Shown here: piece by piece, positions 26,413-39,226 of the stretch
How positions within the stretch are numbered: the stretch's first letter is position 1
Layout of the letters: each line of letters opens with the position of its first letter
Source: Lutraria lutraria
Lineage: Eukaryota > Mollusca > Bivalvia > Venerida > Mactridae
Assembly (NCBI GenBank): GCA_964023205.1
Contig: OZ026836.1
Coordinates: forward strand, 3,045,501-3,109,500
DNA: 64,000 nt
Direction of reading: 5' to 3'
Notes under the pieces: model-generated
Database searches by the model: none
Seen by the model: the letters and a program-made list of their open reading frames with translations, nothing else
Told to the model about the DNA's origin: nothing
Translations under genes and position numbers: made by a program

Positions 26413-28349
26413 AATAAACTAGAATCGTATCCATTTATACAACAGTCATAGAACACATTTCTGTATAAGCACATTGCTTGTGGTTTGGCAACGACATTCA
26501 TTCATTCACTTTTTACATCATACTTAAATAAACATTCAGACTATAAGATCATATAGTTTTCTGAGTTTGAGTTTACGAATCAAAAGAAAACTATTTTCTG
26601 AGTCACGGACAGTTGATTTCGCGCCATGTTTATGGCGCAGTGCAACTTGTCTGGGCGTCATAAAGACCAGAAATTCACTTAATGCATCTCGCTAATCCCT
26701 GGGTCTTTATTTTGTGGCGGAATTTTTCCACCCAGATAAAACAAAAAATATGTTTTCAGATAATATATATATATACTTTTTCTTAGTTTCTTGTCATGTC
26801 CAGATAATGTATATATACTTGTTTTTAGTTTCTTGCCATGTGTTTTTTAATGGCTTTAATAAAGCCCTTTTACGACACATTGTGTTCCTTATTTTATGTT
26901 TTACTAGCTTTTCAAACTCTTCCATTTTCCATTTACCACCGATTGTCCATAAAAATTGTGTTAATAAAGTGGTCATTCGGCTTTGCGAGGCGTAACTGAG
27001 CGGACGCTATTTTTTTCGTTTTGAAAAATGATATTATATCATTTTGTTAGCGTAAATGTAATGAATAACAATGATCCTGGTTTGTTTATCAAACTGAATT
27101 GCAAATATCTGTCACTGGAATAAAGCGAATATGTTTTATTTTCGTCTTTACCAAGTAATTTATTCAGTAATTATACGTATATATGTCATGAAATGTACTA
27201 GAAATGATATTGTTTTATGAAAGTTCATATTTATCTAATGCAAAGTTCTATAGTTAATCACTGTTAAAATAAAAGGAATTTGGAGATTTTATATCAGGAA
27301 TGAGGCCCAACATTTGGCGACAGACAATTGACAAATGGGTACAGTTCTCCAGAGTGAAAAATCTCTGGTTTTTACTGGGCGAGTCTGATCGCATACTGAT
27401 TAAGTTTACCGCTGTGGTGCACATGTATGTAATATCAAGGTTTTCGAATGTTGAACTATTTTATGATGTTAAAAGTAGTATGATATGATATTTGTTAGAC
27501 TTGTATTGAACTGTAATGTGCACAGATTGCGCCTCGCAAGTGCTTCGTGCATTGTGCATTACGAATAGCAAATAATAATTTTAAAAAAGGGATTTGTTGT
27601 TAGTTTGTTTGTCAAGTAAAGTTGGTACTTCACGTGACGTAATGAACGCGTAAGGGAATAAAATGTTGTCACATTTTATAATAACGACTTCATAAAACAG
27701 ACCACTTTGTTTAAAAACAAACATTGAAGGGTAAAAGATAAAACTGGAGGATAAACACCCTAAGATATGATAACAAATCGGAAACTAACTATAACAAAGA
27801 GGTAAGCATCATTGTTCGATGTCATACATATGATATTATGATATATCTTACTATTAAAATTCAACATATGAACTTCAGGTCGTATCTCATAATCCAATCA
27901 GACACGGAGTTATACTGAGCAGGCCATAAAGTGAATATTTTATTACTCCAGAGATGATTTTGCTTTTTTAACGTAATTAGCATGGTTGCTATGCTATAGG
28001 AGCTACAAAGAGTCGACTGCTTTTCTGGAATTTTTCGAAAACGAAGTTTTACAGACGGATAAATATCAGAAGAAAGAATCACTATCTGTTTAATCATTTC
28101 TGTTAGAATGATAATAAAGCGAACATAATTAGAGAAATCTCGGGAGATAGTTATTATTACCATGTGGAGAGATGTTAAATAAAATCCCGAGAGAATACTA
28201 CTCGATGAAAACTTTAAATACTCAGACTAGGAAAGCTTTAATTCATGTTCTGTTTAATACAAAAATAAATTTTGAAAAGACGTATGTCGTTTTCGTATTG
28301 TTTATAAGCCTATTAGCTATTTACGTAATTCTAGATCGTTATTAAAGAC
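26413..28349. other. AT-rich DNA, no recognised gene
   Basis: Nothing recognised. A local tandem duplication around tagtttcttg(t/c)catgt with interspersed tatatata lies at 26760-26840. An inverted gcgaggcg/cgcctcgc pair sits at about 26984 and 27532 without further symmetry. Confidence 0.45.
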
Positions 28350-28469
28350 GAATATTTCGGCATGTTTTTATTGCAAGTAAAAGTCAGTTTCACTGATCAG
28401 ACATATCTTTCTAGGTAAAATAAGACCTACTTTAATTCTAACGACCTAAAAGTTATTTGGGGCTTTAAA
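28350..28469 (+). mobile_element. TTTAAAG MITE, copy 2 (right half)
   Basis: Matches the right part of the element at 34661-34976: atgtttttattgc, taaaagtcagtttcactgat, atatctttcta, ataagacct and the terminal tttggggctttaaa. The left half is absent. Confidence 0.72.
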
Positions 28470-28943
28470 AATTATATATCGCTGTCATTTAAGAAATGTA
28501 CGTTGATAATCATGTGATATGCTAGTTATCCGCAATAAGTAAATTAGGGCGGAAAAAATTACAAAAACACTTTGGATTTTTTTTTCGTGTCGGCCACAAA
28601 ATTATATTAAGACGTAAGACAATATTGTTTAACTGTCTTATACTCGTATTTGGCCATCTTGAGTGACTTTATTAGGGTAAATGCGGTATGCTGATTCATT
28701 AAAAAATGTCACAACTATTATCGACACGCAAGCAACTTGGAAGTTGAATAACATGTAATTGTGAAAAGTGTCTACACCGTACTTTAAGCTTCAAAGATCA
28801 TACCGAGGAGAGGCTCGTGTCACTAAATACAAAATGTAGTAATATTAAAAGGCTAAAAGTGGATGGCGCTTGAAAACTGATTAACTGAAGGAGTGTTAAT
28901 AAGAAAGTTTAGAATGCTGGGTACTCGGATTTGTACATATTAA
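28470..28943. other. AT-rich DNA, no recognised gene
   Basis: Nothing recognised. Confidence 0.45.
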
Positions 28944-29100
28944 TATACAGTCAAACCTGTGTTGATGGACTCCCAAATAAAGGCCACCTGTCAATAAAGG
29001 CCACCTGTCAATAAAGGCCACCTGTCAATAAAGGCCACCTGTCAATAAAGGCCATACTTTATCTTTCCCAAGGGTGACCTTTGTTCACAGGATTTACTGT
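28944..29100 (+). mobile_element. MITE with internal 17-bp repeats, origin of adjacent satellite
   Basis: The left terminus tatacagtcaaacctgtg at 28944-28961 is inverted relative to the terminus at 29083-29103 (gttcacaggatttactgtat). Between them are four to five copies of ataaaggccacctgtca (28976-29053). The right terminus is the first of a series: the 71-bp satellite repeats it in every unit. Confidence 0.75.
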
Positions 29101-30581
29101 ATACAAAATGGTTTACCAGATTTCAAACACTCGGTACAAATATATGTATGTAAGGTCACAGGTTTGACTGTATACAAAATGGTTTACCAGATTTAAAACA
29201 CTCGGTACAAATATAAGTATGTAAGGTCACAGGTTTGACTGTATACAAAATGGTTTACCAGATTTCAAACACTCGGTACAAAAATAAGTATGTAAGGTCA
29301 CAGGATTTACTGTATACAAAATGGTTTACCAGATTTCAAACACTCGGTACAAAAATAAGTATGTAAGGTCACAGGTTTGACTGTATACAAAATGGTTTAC
29401 CAGATTTCAAACACTCGGTACAAAAATAAGTATGTAAGGTCACAGGATTTACTGTATACAAAATGGTTTACCAGATTTCAAACACTCGGTACAAATATAA
29501 GTATGTAAGGTCACAGGTTTGACTGTATACAAAATGGTTTACCAGATTTAAAACACTCGGTACAAATATAAGTATGTAAGGTCACAGGTTTGACTGTATA
29601 CAAAATGGTTTACCAGATTTCAAACACTCGGTACAAATATAAGTATGTAAGGTCACAGGATTTACTGTATACAAAATGGTTTACCAGATTTCAAACACTC
29701 GGTACAAATATAAGTATATAAGGTCACAGGTTTGACTGTATACAAAATGGTTTACCAGATTTAAAACACTCGGTACAAATATAAGTATGTAAGGTCACAT
29801 GATTGACTGTATACAAAATGGTTTACCAGATTTAAAACACTCGGTACAAATATAAGTATGTAAGGTCACAGGATTGACTGTATACAAAATGGTTTACCAG
29901 ATTTAAAACACTCGGTACAAATATAAGTATGTAAGGTCACAGGATTGACTGTATACAAAATGGTTTACCAGATTTAAAACACTCGGTACAAATATAAGTA
30001 TGTAAGGTCACAGGATTGACTGTTTACAAAATGGTTTACCAGATTTAAAACACTCGGTACAAATATAAGTATGTAAGGTCACATGATTGACTGTATACAA
30101 AATGGTTTACCAGATTTAAAACACTCGGTACAAATATAAGTATGTAAGGTCACAGGATTGACTGTTTACAAAATGGTTTACCAGATTTAAAACACTCGGT
30201 ACAAATATAAGTATGTAAGGTCACATGATTGACTGTATACAAAATGGTTTACCAGATTTAAAACACTCGGTACAAATATAAGTATGTAAGGTCACATGAT
30301 TGACTGTATACAAAATGGTTTACCAGATTTAAAACACTCGGTACAAAAATAAGTATGTAAGGTCACAGAATTGACTGTATACAAAATGGTTTACCAGATT
30401 TAAAACACTCGGTACAAATATAAGTATGTAAGGTCCCAGGATTGACTGTATACAAAATGGTTTACCAGATTTAAAACACTCGGTACAAATATAAGTATGT
30501 AAGGTCACAGGTTTGACTGTATACAAAATGGTTTACCAGATTTAAAACATTCGGTACAAATATAAGTATGTAAGGTCACAG
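29093..30581. repeat. 71-bp satellite, 21 copies
   Basis: The start of tatacaaaatggtttaccag recurs exactly every 71 bp from 29100 to 30520, giving 21 units. Each unit holds acactcggtacaaa, agtatgtaaggtcaca and a junction ggtttgactg, ggattgactg, tgattgactg or ggatttactg. Variants are not random: agatttcaaac dominates the left third and agatttaaaac the right. Period 71 is not a multiple of three, so no frame crosses the array; the minus frame at 30329-30526 is an artefact. Confidence 0.97.
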
Positions 30582-33460
30582 ATGTATTTTAAGATAATTT
30601 AATACAAAAAAGACAATTCTTGACCAAAACGCTGGCAGTGAATAAGTATAAAATTTCATTTCTCATTATTGACGACGAAAATAAGTGTAGACGAAGACCC
30701 AGATGTCTTAAAACAATAAAATGAAACAAGATTAAATTTCATTTAAAAATACACGTAGACGAACATACATTTTTTCTTGACGTTATTTTTCCCTTTTTTT
30801 AAGTCATTTAACCACGGAATGAGAAATTACTTTTAAATCTATACCGACACTCGTAACTAGTATATAATTAGGCTTCTGTGTGTATTTGTAGGAGATTTGT
30901 AGCACTTTGCATTTAACGAACAGTGAACAGTACAAAACAAGGGGTAGTCGGTTGACATTTTTTAGGGAATAAAACGTCAATACGTTACAAGGTGATGAGT
31001 GTATATTCGAAAATAGTGGAAACTTCCAAATTTAGATATCGGAGATTTGCCTCGTATGCGTTTAAAACGTAATTACATTGTAGTTACGTAAAGATTGAAT
31101 GTTATGGAAGGAGGGGTTTTCTGTTTGTTTGATGTAAACAGCCCGTGATGCAATATGGCTGTTAGTGCTAAGTACAAATACCTAACGGATATTCTAATTT
31201 CACAAAAACAGGTCATTCATTATTAGTCATATCTCGATGCTAATATGAAACTCGTCATTGCGCAATGACACGAAAGCATAGACCTCTTTAATACAAGTAC
31301 AAAAGTCACGTGTTTCACACAAAACAAAGACAACTTTTATTGAGACTAAATTGTCGTTCAAAATAAACTTCGACACACTGAGTGCTAGAACAGGAGACGT
31401 GGAATTATTCTGCAGCACGATGTAGTTTTAATTAGAGGCTACAATTACACGTTTAGCAAGATTATCTCGTAAAATCATTGTATTGGAAGAGACTATTAAG
31501 CCGAGATGCAATTACATACGATTTTAAAACATGGAAGTATTATATCAGTAAAAATAAGATCGCTATATGTATTCAGCACTGAGCGATTTTTATACCAAAA
31601 GGGCGTGATGACCATTACACTCAACATGGAAAGTGGTACATTTTACTGTAAATATTTCATGTTATGTATTAATTCCAGAGAGGTCTGTCACGCTAAGATG
31701 AACCAATGTCAAATGTTAGATGGTGTCAGACGCGTGAATTCCTGGAGAACACGCGAGATAATTCAATAGTGTAAATGGAACTGCTTTTTGTACTGTTATA
31801 TATTTTACCTTTTTTACCCTCCGCTTATTGTTCTGTCAGAAAAGACAGAAAAGTTCAAACAAAGCATTACGTATAAGTGGTCACTCCAGCCCACGTGGTT
31901 TGGAGAGCTTGAAGAACTGGAGCCTGATAATGTTATTGTAATGTAAGGTATACTCCTTTATTGACACTTAACAACTTTACCTATATAGATGTACGGTATG
32001 TGTCGAGAAATCGAACTACGCATTCAAACTTTGTATAAAAGGTAAACAAGTGAACCTAAAAGGAGCGAATGTGGATTTTGATATTCTACCTTCATTCACA
32101 TTTAATAACATACTTAAGTCCAATAGGTTGATAAACATGCTGTAATAACATGGTAATGTGAAAAACACGTTTAACTTAAGGACATTAGATACTTGATAAA
32201 CAAGATGCTGCGTTCAATTAACGCATATACCCCCCCCCCCCCCCCCCCCCCAGTGTCATGCTTGTCAAGAAAAATATCCCATTTGATGTAAGTTCAAAGT
32301 GAGATTGGTTGATATTGGTGGATTGGCAACAACTGTCAACTGTATAAGCGGTAAGTGATGTTGGTGCTGGACGAAACGGTAAAAACTACTTAACCTCGTA
32401 CGGACGAGGGACGGACAGGACAATGCCGGTGGCGTAAAACTAAAAAGGGCTTTGTTTCACCGAAACACGAGTGAGTTTAAGAAAGAAATTTTAAAACATT
32501 ATTCTGCAAAATATTATTAAGTTAAATGTGCATTTAATTACAGCACTATTGAGTGATATAAGATAAAACATGTACGACTGAATGTAGTAATATCGCTTAA
32601 CATGGGGTTGATAGTTAAACACTATATGATGCTATAATAAATAGAACGAATGTTATAAACAGATTGCAGACATAGCTGTCAGTAATACCAAAACGATGAT
32701 CTTTTTTTCTACTTCATCATCGTTGAAGTTAATTACGATTTTGATAAAAAAAAAAATAGAAGAACTCGTAAGAAGACATTTGGTAAATAGAAAAGATAAT
32801 ATCGACAAGTTTGTTGTTCACAACTTTTACAATAAATGGAAAGAACGAGGCGGTTGCTATAAAACGCCTACGTCAATTTACATGTACTAGGTGTACGTAT
32901 GTATTCCGCAAATGCAACGAAAAAGGTTTGATTCGAAAATTTATCAATGGATTAAAGCATGCTATTATACTTACTATTATTAAATATATTTAATACTTAT
33001 TAAAGTTGAAAATAAGCTACATCAAAAGAGCATGTTCAGCCATTTAGTGATCTAAGCTGTACAAATACTTTCATTTTACAAGAATGGAAGGACTGAGTTA
33101 TAAAATAATTAGGTTTCATACAGAGGCAGCAAAAAACGCTTCATTTTATACACAAAAAATAAAAATTGAATTTCATTGTGTATATATCCTATATAGTAAA
33201 TCCAATACGTTCCTGAAATCCATCTTCAAAATGACAAAAGAAATAAATATAAAGTCATAATAAAACATGTGACTTTACGTCCTGCAGGGAATAATTTCAA
33301 TAACATAAAAATAGAATAGATAGCTATGTTTTTAATGTTCCCCGTGAGAAATTATTACTCCTAAATATTTTTAAAGGCGAAGTAATGCTTATCTTTCAGC
33401 TGGTCGCATGAAGTTGTTCCCCTAATGTGTCCTTTGTATAATTAGTTGGTTACTAACTAG
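30582..33460. other. AT-rich DNA, no recognised gene
   Basis: Nothing recognised apart from a poly-C tract at 32230. A CpG-richer patch at 32360-32430 (cctcgtacggacgagggacg) has no identifiable frame. Confidence 0.45.
32230..32251. repeat. Poly-C tract
   Basis: 22 consecutive cytosines as given. The true length is uncertain because such tracts are error-prone in sequencing and replication. Confidence 0.95.
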
Positions 33461-34304
33461 TGCATTATCCCACCCTATAAGGGTCCTTTCGAATGTATAT
33501 CCCCGGAGAGCTGCATTCACAAACTTTTTGTATACAGCTCCCCGGGGAGGTCTATTCACCTAATTCTAAATTCGCCGCCCGTACTAAGCTGCGTAAAAAG
33601 CTGCACTCGGAGAAGTTGAGGATTTTCCTCGGATAGAGATCCTAATTATCTGATGCAAAATTATTGATGAAAAATTCTTTGTATGTACAACACATGACGA
33701 CAAGATAATGAGATTGTCCTTCCGATTGTCTGTCTGTTTCTGGTCTGGCCGGACTTCGTCGTAAGAAAATTGCAATATATATACATTGTACTTTTAAACT
33801 TTCACGATAACATAACATAACATTTGGCCAAATAACTATCTGCCAAGAAGCAGATTTTAATATAATTATGCGAGCTATATTCGACAAATAGGCGAGCTGC
33901 ATTTGACTTATAGACGAGCTATATTCGAGTTATATGCGAGCTGTGTTCGACTTATAGGCGATATATATTCGACTTATAGGCGAGTTGTATTCGACTTATA
34001 TGCGAGCTGTATTCGACTTATATGCGAGCTGTATTCGACTTATATGCGATATATATTCGACTGATATGCGAGCTGTATTCGACTTATATGCGATATATAT
34101 TCGACTTATAGGCGAGTTGTATTCGACTTATATGCGAGCTGTATTCGACTTATAAGCGAGCTGTATTCGACTTATAAGCGAGCTATATTCGACTTATAAC
34201 ATGCTTACTTTATATACAGCTCCCCAATTTAAAAATGCCATTTACCTAATAGAGCTATCCCTAGCAGCTATATTCGGAAGGATCCCTATAGGGTATGACA
34301 GTGC
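33461..34304. mobile_element. 844-bp TIR element with internal minisatellite
   Basis: The left end (33461-33500: tgcattatcccaccctataa, then gggtcctttcgaatgtatat) is a diverged inverted copy of the right end (34265-34304, ending gggtatgacagtgc). Both share cc(c/a)taccctata(a/g)gg and tcctt(t/c)cgaat. Internal sequence also mirrors: tatacagctcccc occurs near both ends. No transposase motif is visible, so it is non-autonomous. No target duplication can be assigned with confidence. Minus frames at 33584-33902 inside it show no motif. Confidence 0.75.
33869..34198. repeat. 22-bp minisatellite, about 15 copies
   Basis: Tandem units of the form gcgagctgtattcgacttat plus two bases, with variants cgatatatattcgactt and cgagttgtattcgac. 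The array lies wholly inside the TIR element at 33461-34304. The unit resembles agctatattcgg in the element's right arm, suggesting the array arose from it. Confidence 0.95.
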
Positions 34305-34660
34305 AAAACCTCGATCTCAGAAATACAAATACTAGAATCATTTTGCTGTACGTGAATCGTAATTAAAAAGCATGATCTTCAACCTACTTTAACGTTTGAA
34401 AGCAGTACCGCACTTAACTCATCATTTAACTTTAAAAAATAACTTCAAATGAGACATACATTTAATTTATATTATCATTATAATGACAATAACCATCTCC
34501 ATCTTGTTCAGGAGGAAACAACAACAACAATATAAGAGCATTTACAAGAAACATTGCTTAAAATATGTCAACACCAACATAACGATGCTTATTTAGAAAT
34601 TCAAGTACATTAAGCATTGCGACCTATGGATACAACATATTTACAAATATGTACATAGCA
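34305..34660. other. AT-rich spacer between two MITEs
   Basis: Nothing recognised. Confidence 0.5.
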
Positions 34661-34976
34661 TTTAAAGGCCCAATAGCCTTTTGAATTTAGCAATACAGAA
34701 CAATAGATAAAATGATAGTAAAATATAAGAAATATGTGTTATTTGCTCTAAAACATCTCGTAAAAATGTTGTCTGTTGCTTTTTTCTTAGTTTTTGCAAT
34801 ATCATTGAAAAAATACGGTGCTACATTTCTATATGAACTTCGTGATTAAAAAAAAATTCGGAATGTTTTTATTGCGCGTAAAATGTCAGTTTCACTGATA
34901 CGATATCTTTCTATGTAACATAAGACCTAGATTCTACTTTAATTTTCAACATCCAAAAAGCAAATGGGGCTTTAAA
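34661..34976 (+). mobile_element. TTTAAAG MITE, copy 3 (most complete)
   Basis: Ends are inverted: tttaaaggcccaat at the left and atggggctttaaa at the right. The interior matches 16714-17108 (minus) along its length and 28350-28469 in its right half. It has no coding capacity. Three copies in 64 kb imply a sizeable family in this genome. Confidence 0.78.
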
Positions 34977-35076
34977 TAACACGCAATTTAACGGAGAAGT
35001 CACATTATGATATACAATGCAAATGTAATAACATAACAGCTCCGAAAATAAAAATTTAAAGTTAAACCAATCTTAC

Positions 35077-35143
35077 CTGTTTGCATCATTATTAACACCC
35101 AGATGAAAATTGTACCAACTATTACGGTATCTGAATTCCACAT
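35077..35143 (-). CDS. Candidate first coding exon with signal peptide
   Basis: On the minus strand an ATG at 35143 with A at -3 opens a frame reading MWNSDTVIVGTIFIWVLI, then MMQT. After 67 nt it meets a perfect splice donor, ACAG|GTAAGA (exon ends at 35077). The peptide is a textbook signal-peptide shape: short polar start, about 13 hydrophobic residues, then polar. The junction falls after the first codon base (phase 1), which is typical of signal-peptide exons in secreted and cell-surface animal proteins. I cannot identify downstream exons to the left, so the protein is unknown. Short ORF plus donor can occur by chance. Confidence 0.35.
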
Positions 35144-37885
35144 TTTGACAATGTACTTCATTGGCGTAATTATCTCCAGTCAAAAGAACACAATCACATG
35201 ATAAATCATTTACGAACTCCTTCTGTTCAAACCAATGTTACTTTTCTCTACATGTCATGCATGTCTTCTAAGATACCTGTCGAGCTTTGGTCTATGCTTC
35301 CTATGTGACGGTTAACTGGAAGATTTGTAGAAGGATATCCAATATAATCACGGAGCATGTGAGAATCGGAAAAAACTCACATTGTGTATGCTAGCGATGA
35401 GACTGGCAACGCAATGCGTGAATAATTCGTCTTCTATTTCCTCTGTGCAACACAATCAACGAAACACTGCCGTATTATATGCTTTCGTCAGAATCTTCTT
35501 CTTAACAACAACAGATGATGGCAGATGGTGGAGATTTATTTACAATACAAAAAGGATAGATATTGCATCCAGCCACCTACTGCCACAGACCTTGTAGAAT
35601 CCTCAGCTAAACTGTAGTACACATAAGGATTTACTATACATTTTTGGAAACTGTTTTGAATACGAATTATTAGTTGGTATTATTATTGTCATTTCGTTTT
35701 TTATCATTATGTCGATCGTGTTAGGTCGAATATATCTTATCTGTCAATTTCGCATCCACTCCAAGTCTGTCATTTTCCTTATTTGACTAAAAATCGTTAC
35801 AGTTTTGAAGCAAATCTTAAAAACACATTTCTGTTCAGCATTTGTAGAAAATTCGGCGTTTTTTGTGCTCTTCATTTGTGATTTTCTGACGTACATGTAT
35901 GTTATGTATGTTTTAAATTGTCAAATAGACACATACAATATATATAATTAAAATCAATCGCTCGAGTGATTATCATTATGTTGAAGTGATATTCAATTAA
36001 CCATAGTTTGCCTGTGTGGGACCATTAACAATCTCATACAACCAGAGCGCTACCCACGAAATTCGTCGACATAAAACGAACTTTAGTGTCTATTCACCTA
36101 AATGCCAGACAAATCTCACATAATAAAACTCTAATCCATTAACAACCCGCAGAGCAACAAGATAATTGATCAACTTTAAAAAATTGAGAGGAAATGTAAG
36201 CTGACACAAAACAATTTAAAACACCGCAGTTCATGCACAATGTTAATTATCATTAACCCTGACTAAGACACTATAGACGTGATACGTGTGTAAGTGATGG
36301 AGGGACTGGAGACATTTCTATCATGGTACAATAAGAGTAACAAACCGATCAAAATTATTTAAGAAAGATGACATGTCTGTTGGTTGTGGTTAGGCATCCC
36401 ATCTTTATACACAGATTAATACCCTCTTCCTCTTTTTTATGCTCTTAGATTTCAGTCGGATATAGAATCAATAGCCTCTGAATCCGTTTAGTACGGATTA
36501 TCAATTTACGGGCCAAAAGTAATAGCATTGAGTGACAAAAAATCTAACTAAGCCATGTTTCGAACATTTTTACCAATGTTTACCAGAGGTGTTCACAATC
36601 TTATATGTCGCATGGCTTTTAACTTATTATCACTATGAATTTGAGTGAATACCATTTTATTCAATGGCAGTATGAAATAATTTTCCGTTGGGCAAAACAT
36701 ATCGTATCGCTGTATTTCACAAACTACGATACCTAGCATGTAATACGGGCAGACAGTTCTGATAATGGCGGCTGGCCGTATTTGTCATTACCCGGCGTGC
36801 GATTAATTTTAGACTATCCTGACAACTGAACACCTCAATAAATTACGATTGTACGTGTCATACGGCTGGTTATATCAATCTAACGTTGGTACTAGTGATT
36901 TGTCTTATTTTCTTACGATAAAATTATCGTCTAAAAGTTTTGATTAACAGTTTTGAAGATCAGTTATATACAGTAGTAATCATTTCTTGTCTGTGGAGTG
37001 TGGACGAAATGAGCGAGAATAAGGTGCGTCTTCATTGACGTCAAATAGAAACAAACACACATTATCTGTCTACTGCATATAATACTGACTGGTTTTTAAT
37101 TGTTAAGAATTGCTAACAGAATAGTAGACTGTCCTGTTTCATACCAGTCACTGAAACAAGATCATTTGTTGTATTTGATTACAATTTTGTACTTTCTTCA
37201 AAGAAGCCGAGTTTAATTATCCTTCATAACAGACCTAAATGAGATACATTCAGCATGCAATGTTACAATACATTATACTTAACTGTGAAATATGTTTCCT
37301 CAACATAGTGGTCAGTGCATTAGACTGTTGTATTAAGGCTAATCAATAAGGTACATGTATTAACCGTCTTATATATGTGGACAATGTCCACTGAATACAG
37401 AATACCATGATAGATCTTTTACTGATCCCTCGATCATTGTCAGGACTTAGTGATAAGCCACAGAACGAATTCTACTGAGAGGTCCACAGTGGTATTGGGT
37501 GTTGTAAAAATTTGCATATACATTAAACAATAATGTACGCTTCGCGAGCCAGTCGAGCGTAAATCTCAATAACACTGATTTAATGGAAATCTTACACAAA
37601 ATACCACATAACATTAACGGGACAACTATAATCTGACCAATCAGTGTGTCTGATACGTGCACATGTTTCTGTAATGGTTTATCAACAATAAATATAATAA
37701 TTTGCGTTGTAATGAATGGTACAATTTCTACATAAAAATTGTTTGTTAGAGGTAATCGATTTATCGAAAAACCTAGAACTCACAGTGATCTTGTTCAGCA
37801 GACTTAATTATTCCGGAAAGATCCTTGAACGCTAGTTAAAATCATATTCATTATCCTGCTTATGGTTATATAATAGGAGAAGGAA
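35144..37885. other. AT-rich DNA, no recognised gene
   Basis: If the 35077-35143 exon is real, the promoter and 5' UTR of that minus-strand gene would lie in the left part of this stretch. No TATA box stands out from the AT-rich background. No other feature is recognised. Confidence 0.4.
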
Positions 37886-37946
37886 AATAATGTACCCGAA
37901 CCAGCGACCTCCTGCTTGCAAGTCAGATACTCTACTAACGGAGCTC
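37886..37946 (-). mobile_element. tRNA-like head of a degraded SINE
   Basis: The minus strand reads gagctccgttagtagagtat, then ctgacttgcaagcaggaggt, then cgctggttcgggtac. This resembles a tRNA D-arm with A box, an anticodon arm (TTGCAAG loop) and a B box. The acceptor stem does not pair convincingly and no SINE body is recognised, so it is a relic rather than a functional tRNA. The plus-strand 94-codon frame starting at 37890 overlaps it and is not supported. Confidence 0.4.
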
Positions 37947-39199
37947 ATCGGACTGGTGAATAGCGGTATGTTTGAACACATTTTGCATGTAAAACGTCGG
38001 TTTTACACCGCTGGCATTCATCGTGGCGGTGCTAGGAAACGGGTCGGAAGACAGAAAAAAAATAATAGAGAACATGCTACACTATCATTGTGTAAAACAC
38101 CAGAACAATTGGTGAAAACTCGATTTTTGACCCATGCCGTCAAGGAAAGGTCGCATACTACCTTAAACAGATGACTGTACACAAGAATCAGAGACCAGAG
38201 CGGCTGGTTCTTAATATTTTAATATGTCGTATTACTATAAAGGAGAGATGATCTACGCTATATATCGTAGTGACTTTATAACTTTGGTTCAAAATGACAA
38301 GACTAAGAAAGAAGAGCATAAATACAAAATCTAAATGACACCTGTTTTATCACATTAAAAGACCATTCTTTCTTTCAGACGAAGACTTATACATGTATTA
38401 TATTTTCCACCAAATCATGCACATATCACATGCATCAATTTCACAAAACAGTATCTCCACTGACCTTTCACGCCAATTTGTTGGGATTACCGTGATTTGG
38501 TTTTCTTCGGATAGACTGATCGAATGTTTTATACAATCTGATTAAATAATCACTTCTTGTTTGTACAACGAATCATTCTCGTGTATTGTAAACCGGAAAT
38601 CTTTCTTTCTTCAAACAAATATAGAAATCCCATCTTTAACCGAGCAATAAATCACAGCTCTGTGGATCTAAATTAATTTCGCAATAACTCCCCCCCCCCC
38701 CCCCCCCCCTCCCTTGCAAAGGAGAAAAGATATCGTTTTGACTTATTGAAGATTATGTCTTCTTAAATGGACGAGGTATGCCATAAAATTTGAATTATAC
38801 TGTGATTGTCTCGACTTCGTGTCTTTCGTTTGGATATTAGCGCAGGCAGTAATTTAAATGTTATCACCCCAAACCATGCGTTAAAAAAAGTAAAGACCAT
38901 GTTCAGTTTGTAATTGTTTCTAAGGAAACACAATATATTACACTTCAACCCGAAAATTGCTTCACGTACCATATGCATTGTGTACAAATGTATGTATATT
39001 CTAAGAACTTTAGTTCACAAACGATCAGGTTGATAGCTGAAGCTGTGTTTGGTCCTACAACAAGATTTTCTTCCCGTTGGTTTGTAAATGTGCCCATTTC
39101 CGGTTGAGAAATTGCATCATTTCGGATATGAATTATTTTTCGGAATATAATTAAATTGTAGAAACTTAACAGCATCAAGGAAAACAGTCTGGTGATTGT
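37947..39199. other. AT-rich DNA left of the PHD-LINE
   Basis: No gene recognised. Contains a poly-C tract at 38690-38709. The 5' boundary of the LINE at 39200 is not sharp and may extend into this stretch. Confidence 0.4.
38690..38709. repeat. Poly-C tract
   Basis: 20 consecutive cytosines as given, followed by tccc. Confidence 0.95.
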
Positions 39200-39226
39200 T
39201 AACCCCACCCTGATCCAAATTACAGA

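Noticed and set aside
29093..30581. CRISPR-like regular array
   Set aside because: Units are contiguous 71-bp near-identical copies with no unique spacers, in a eukaryotic context; this is a satellite.
37890..38174. 94-codon plus ORF
   Set aside because: Its first 20 codons are the antisense of a tRNA-like SINE head and the rest is lysine/arginine-rich with no motif.
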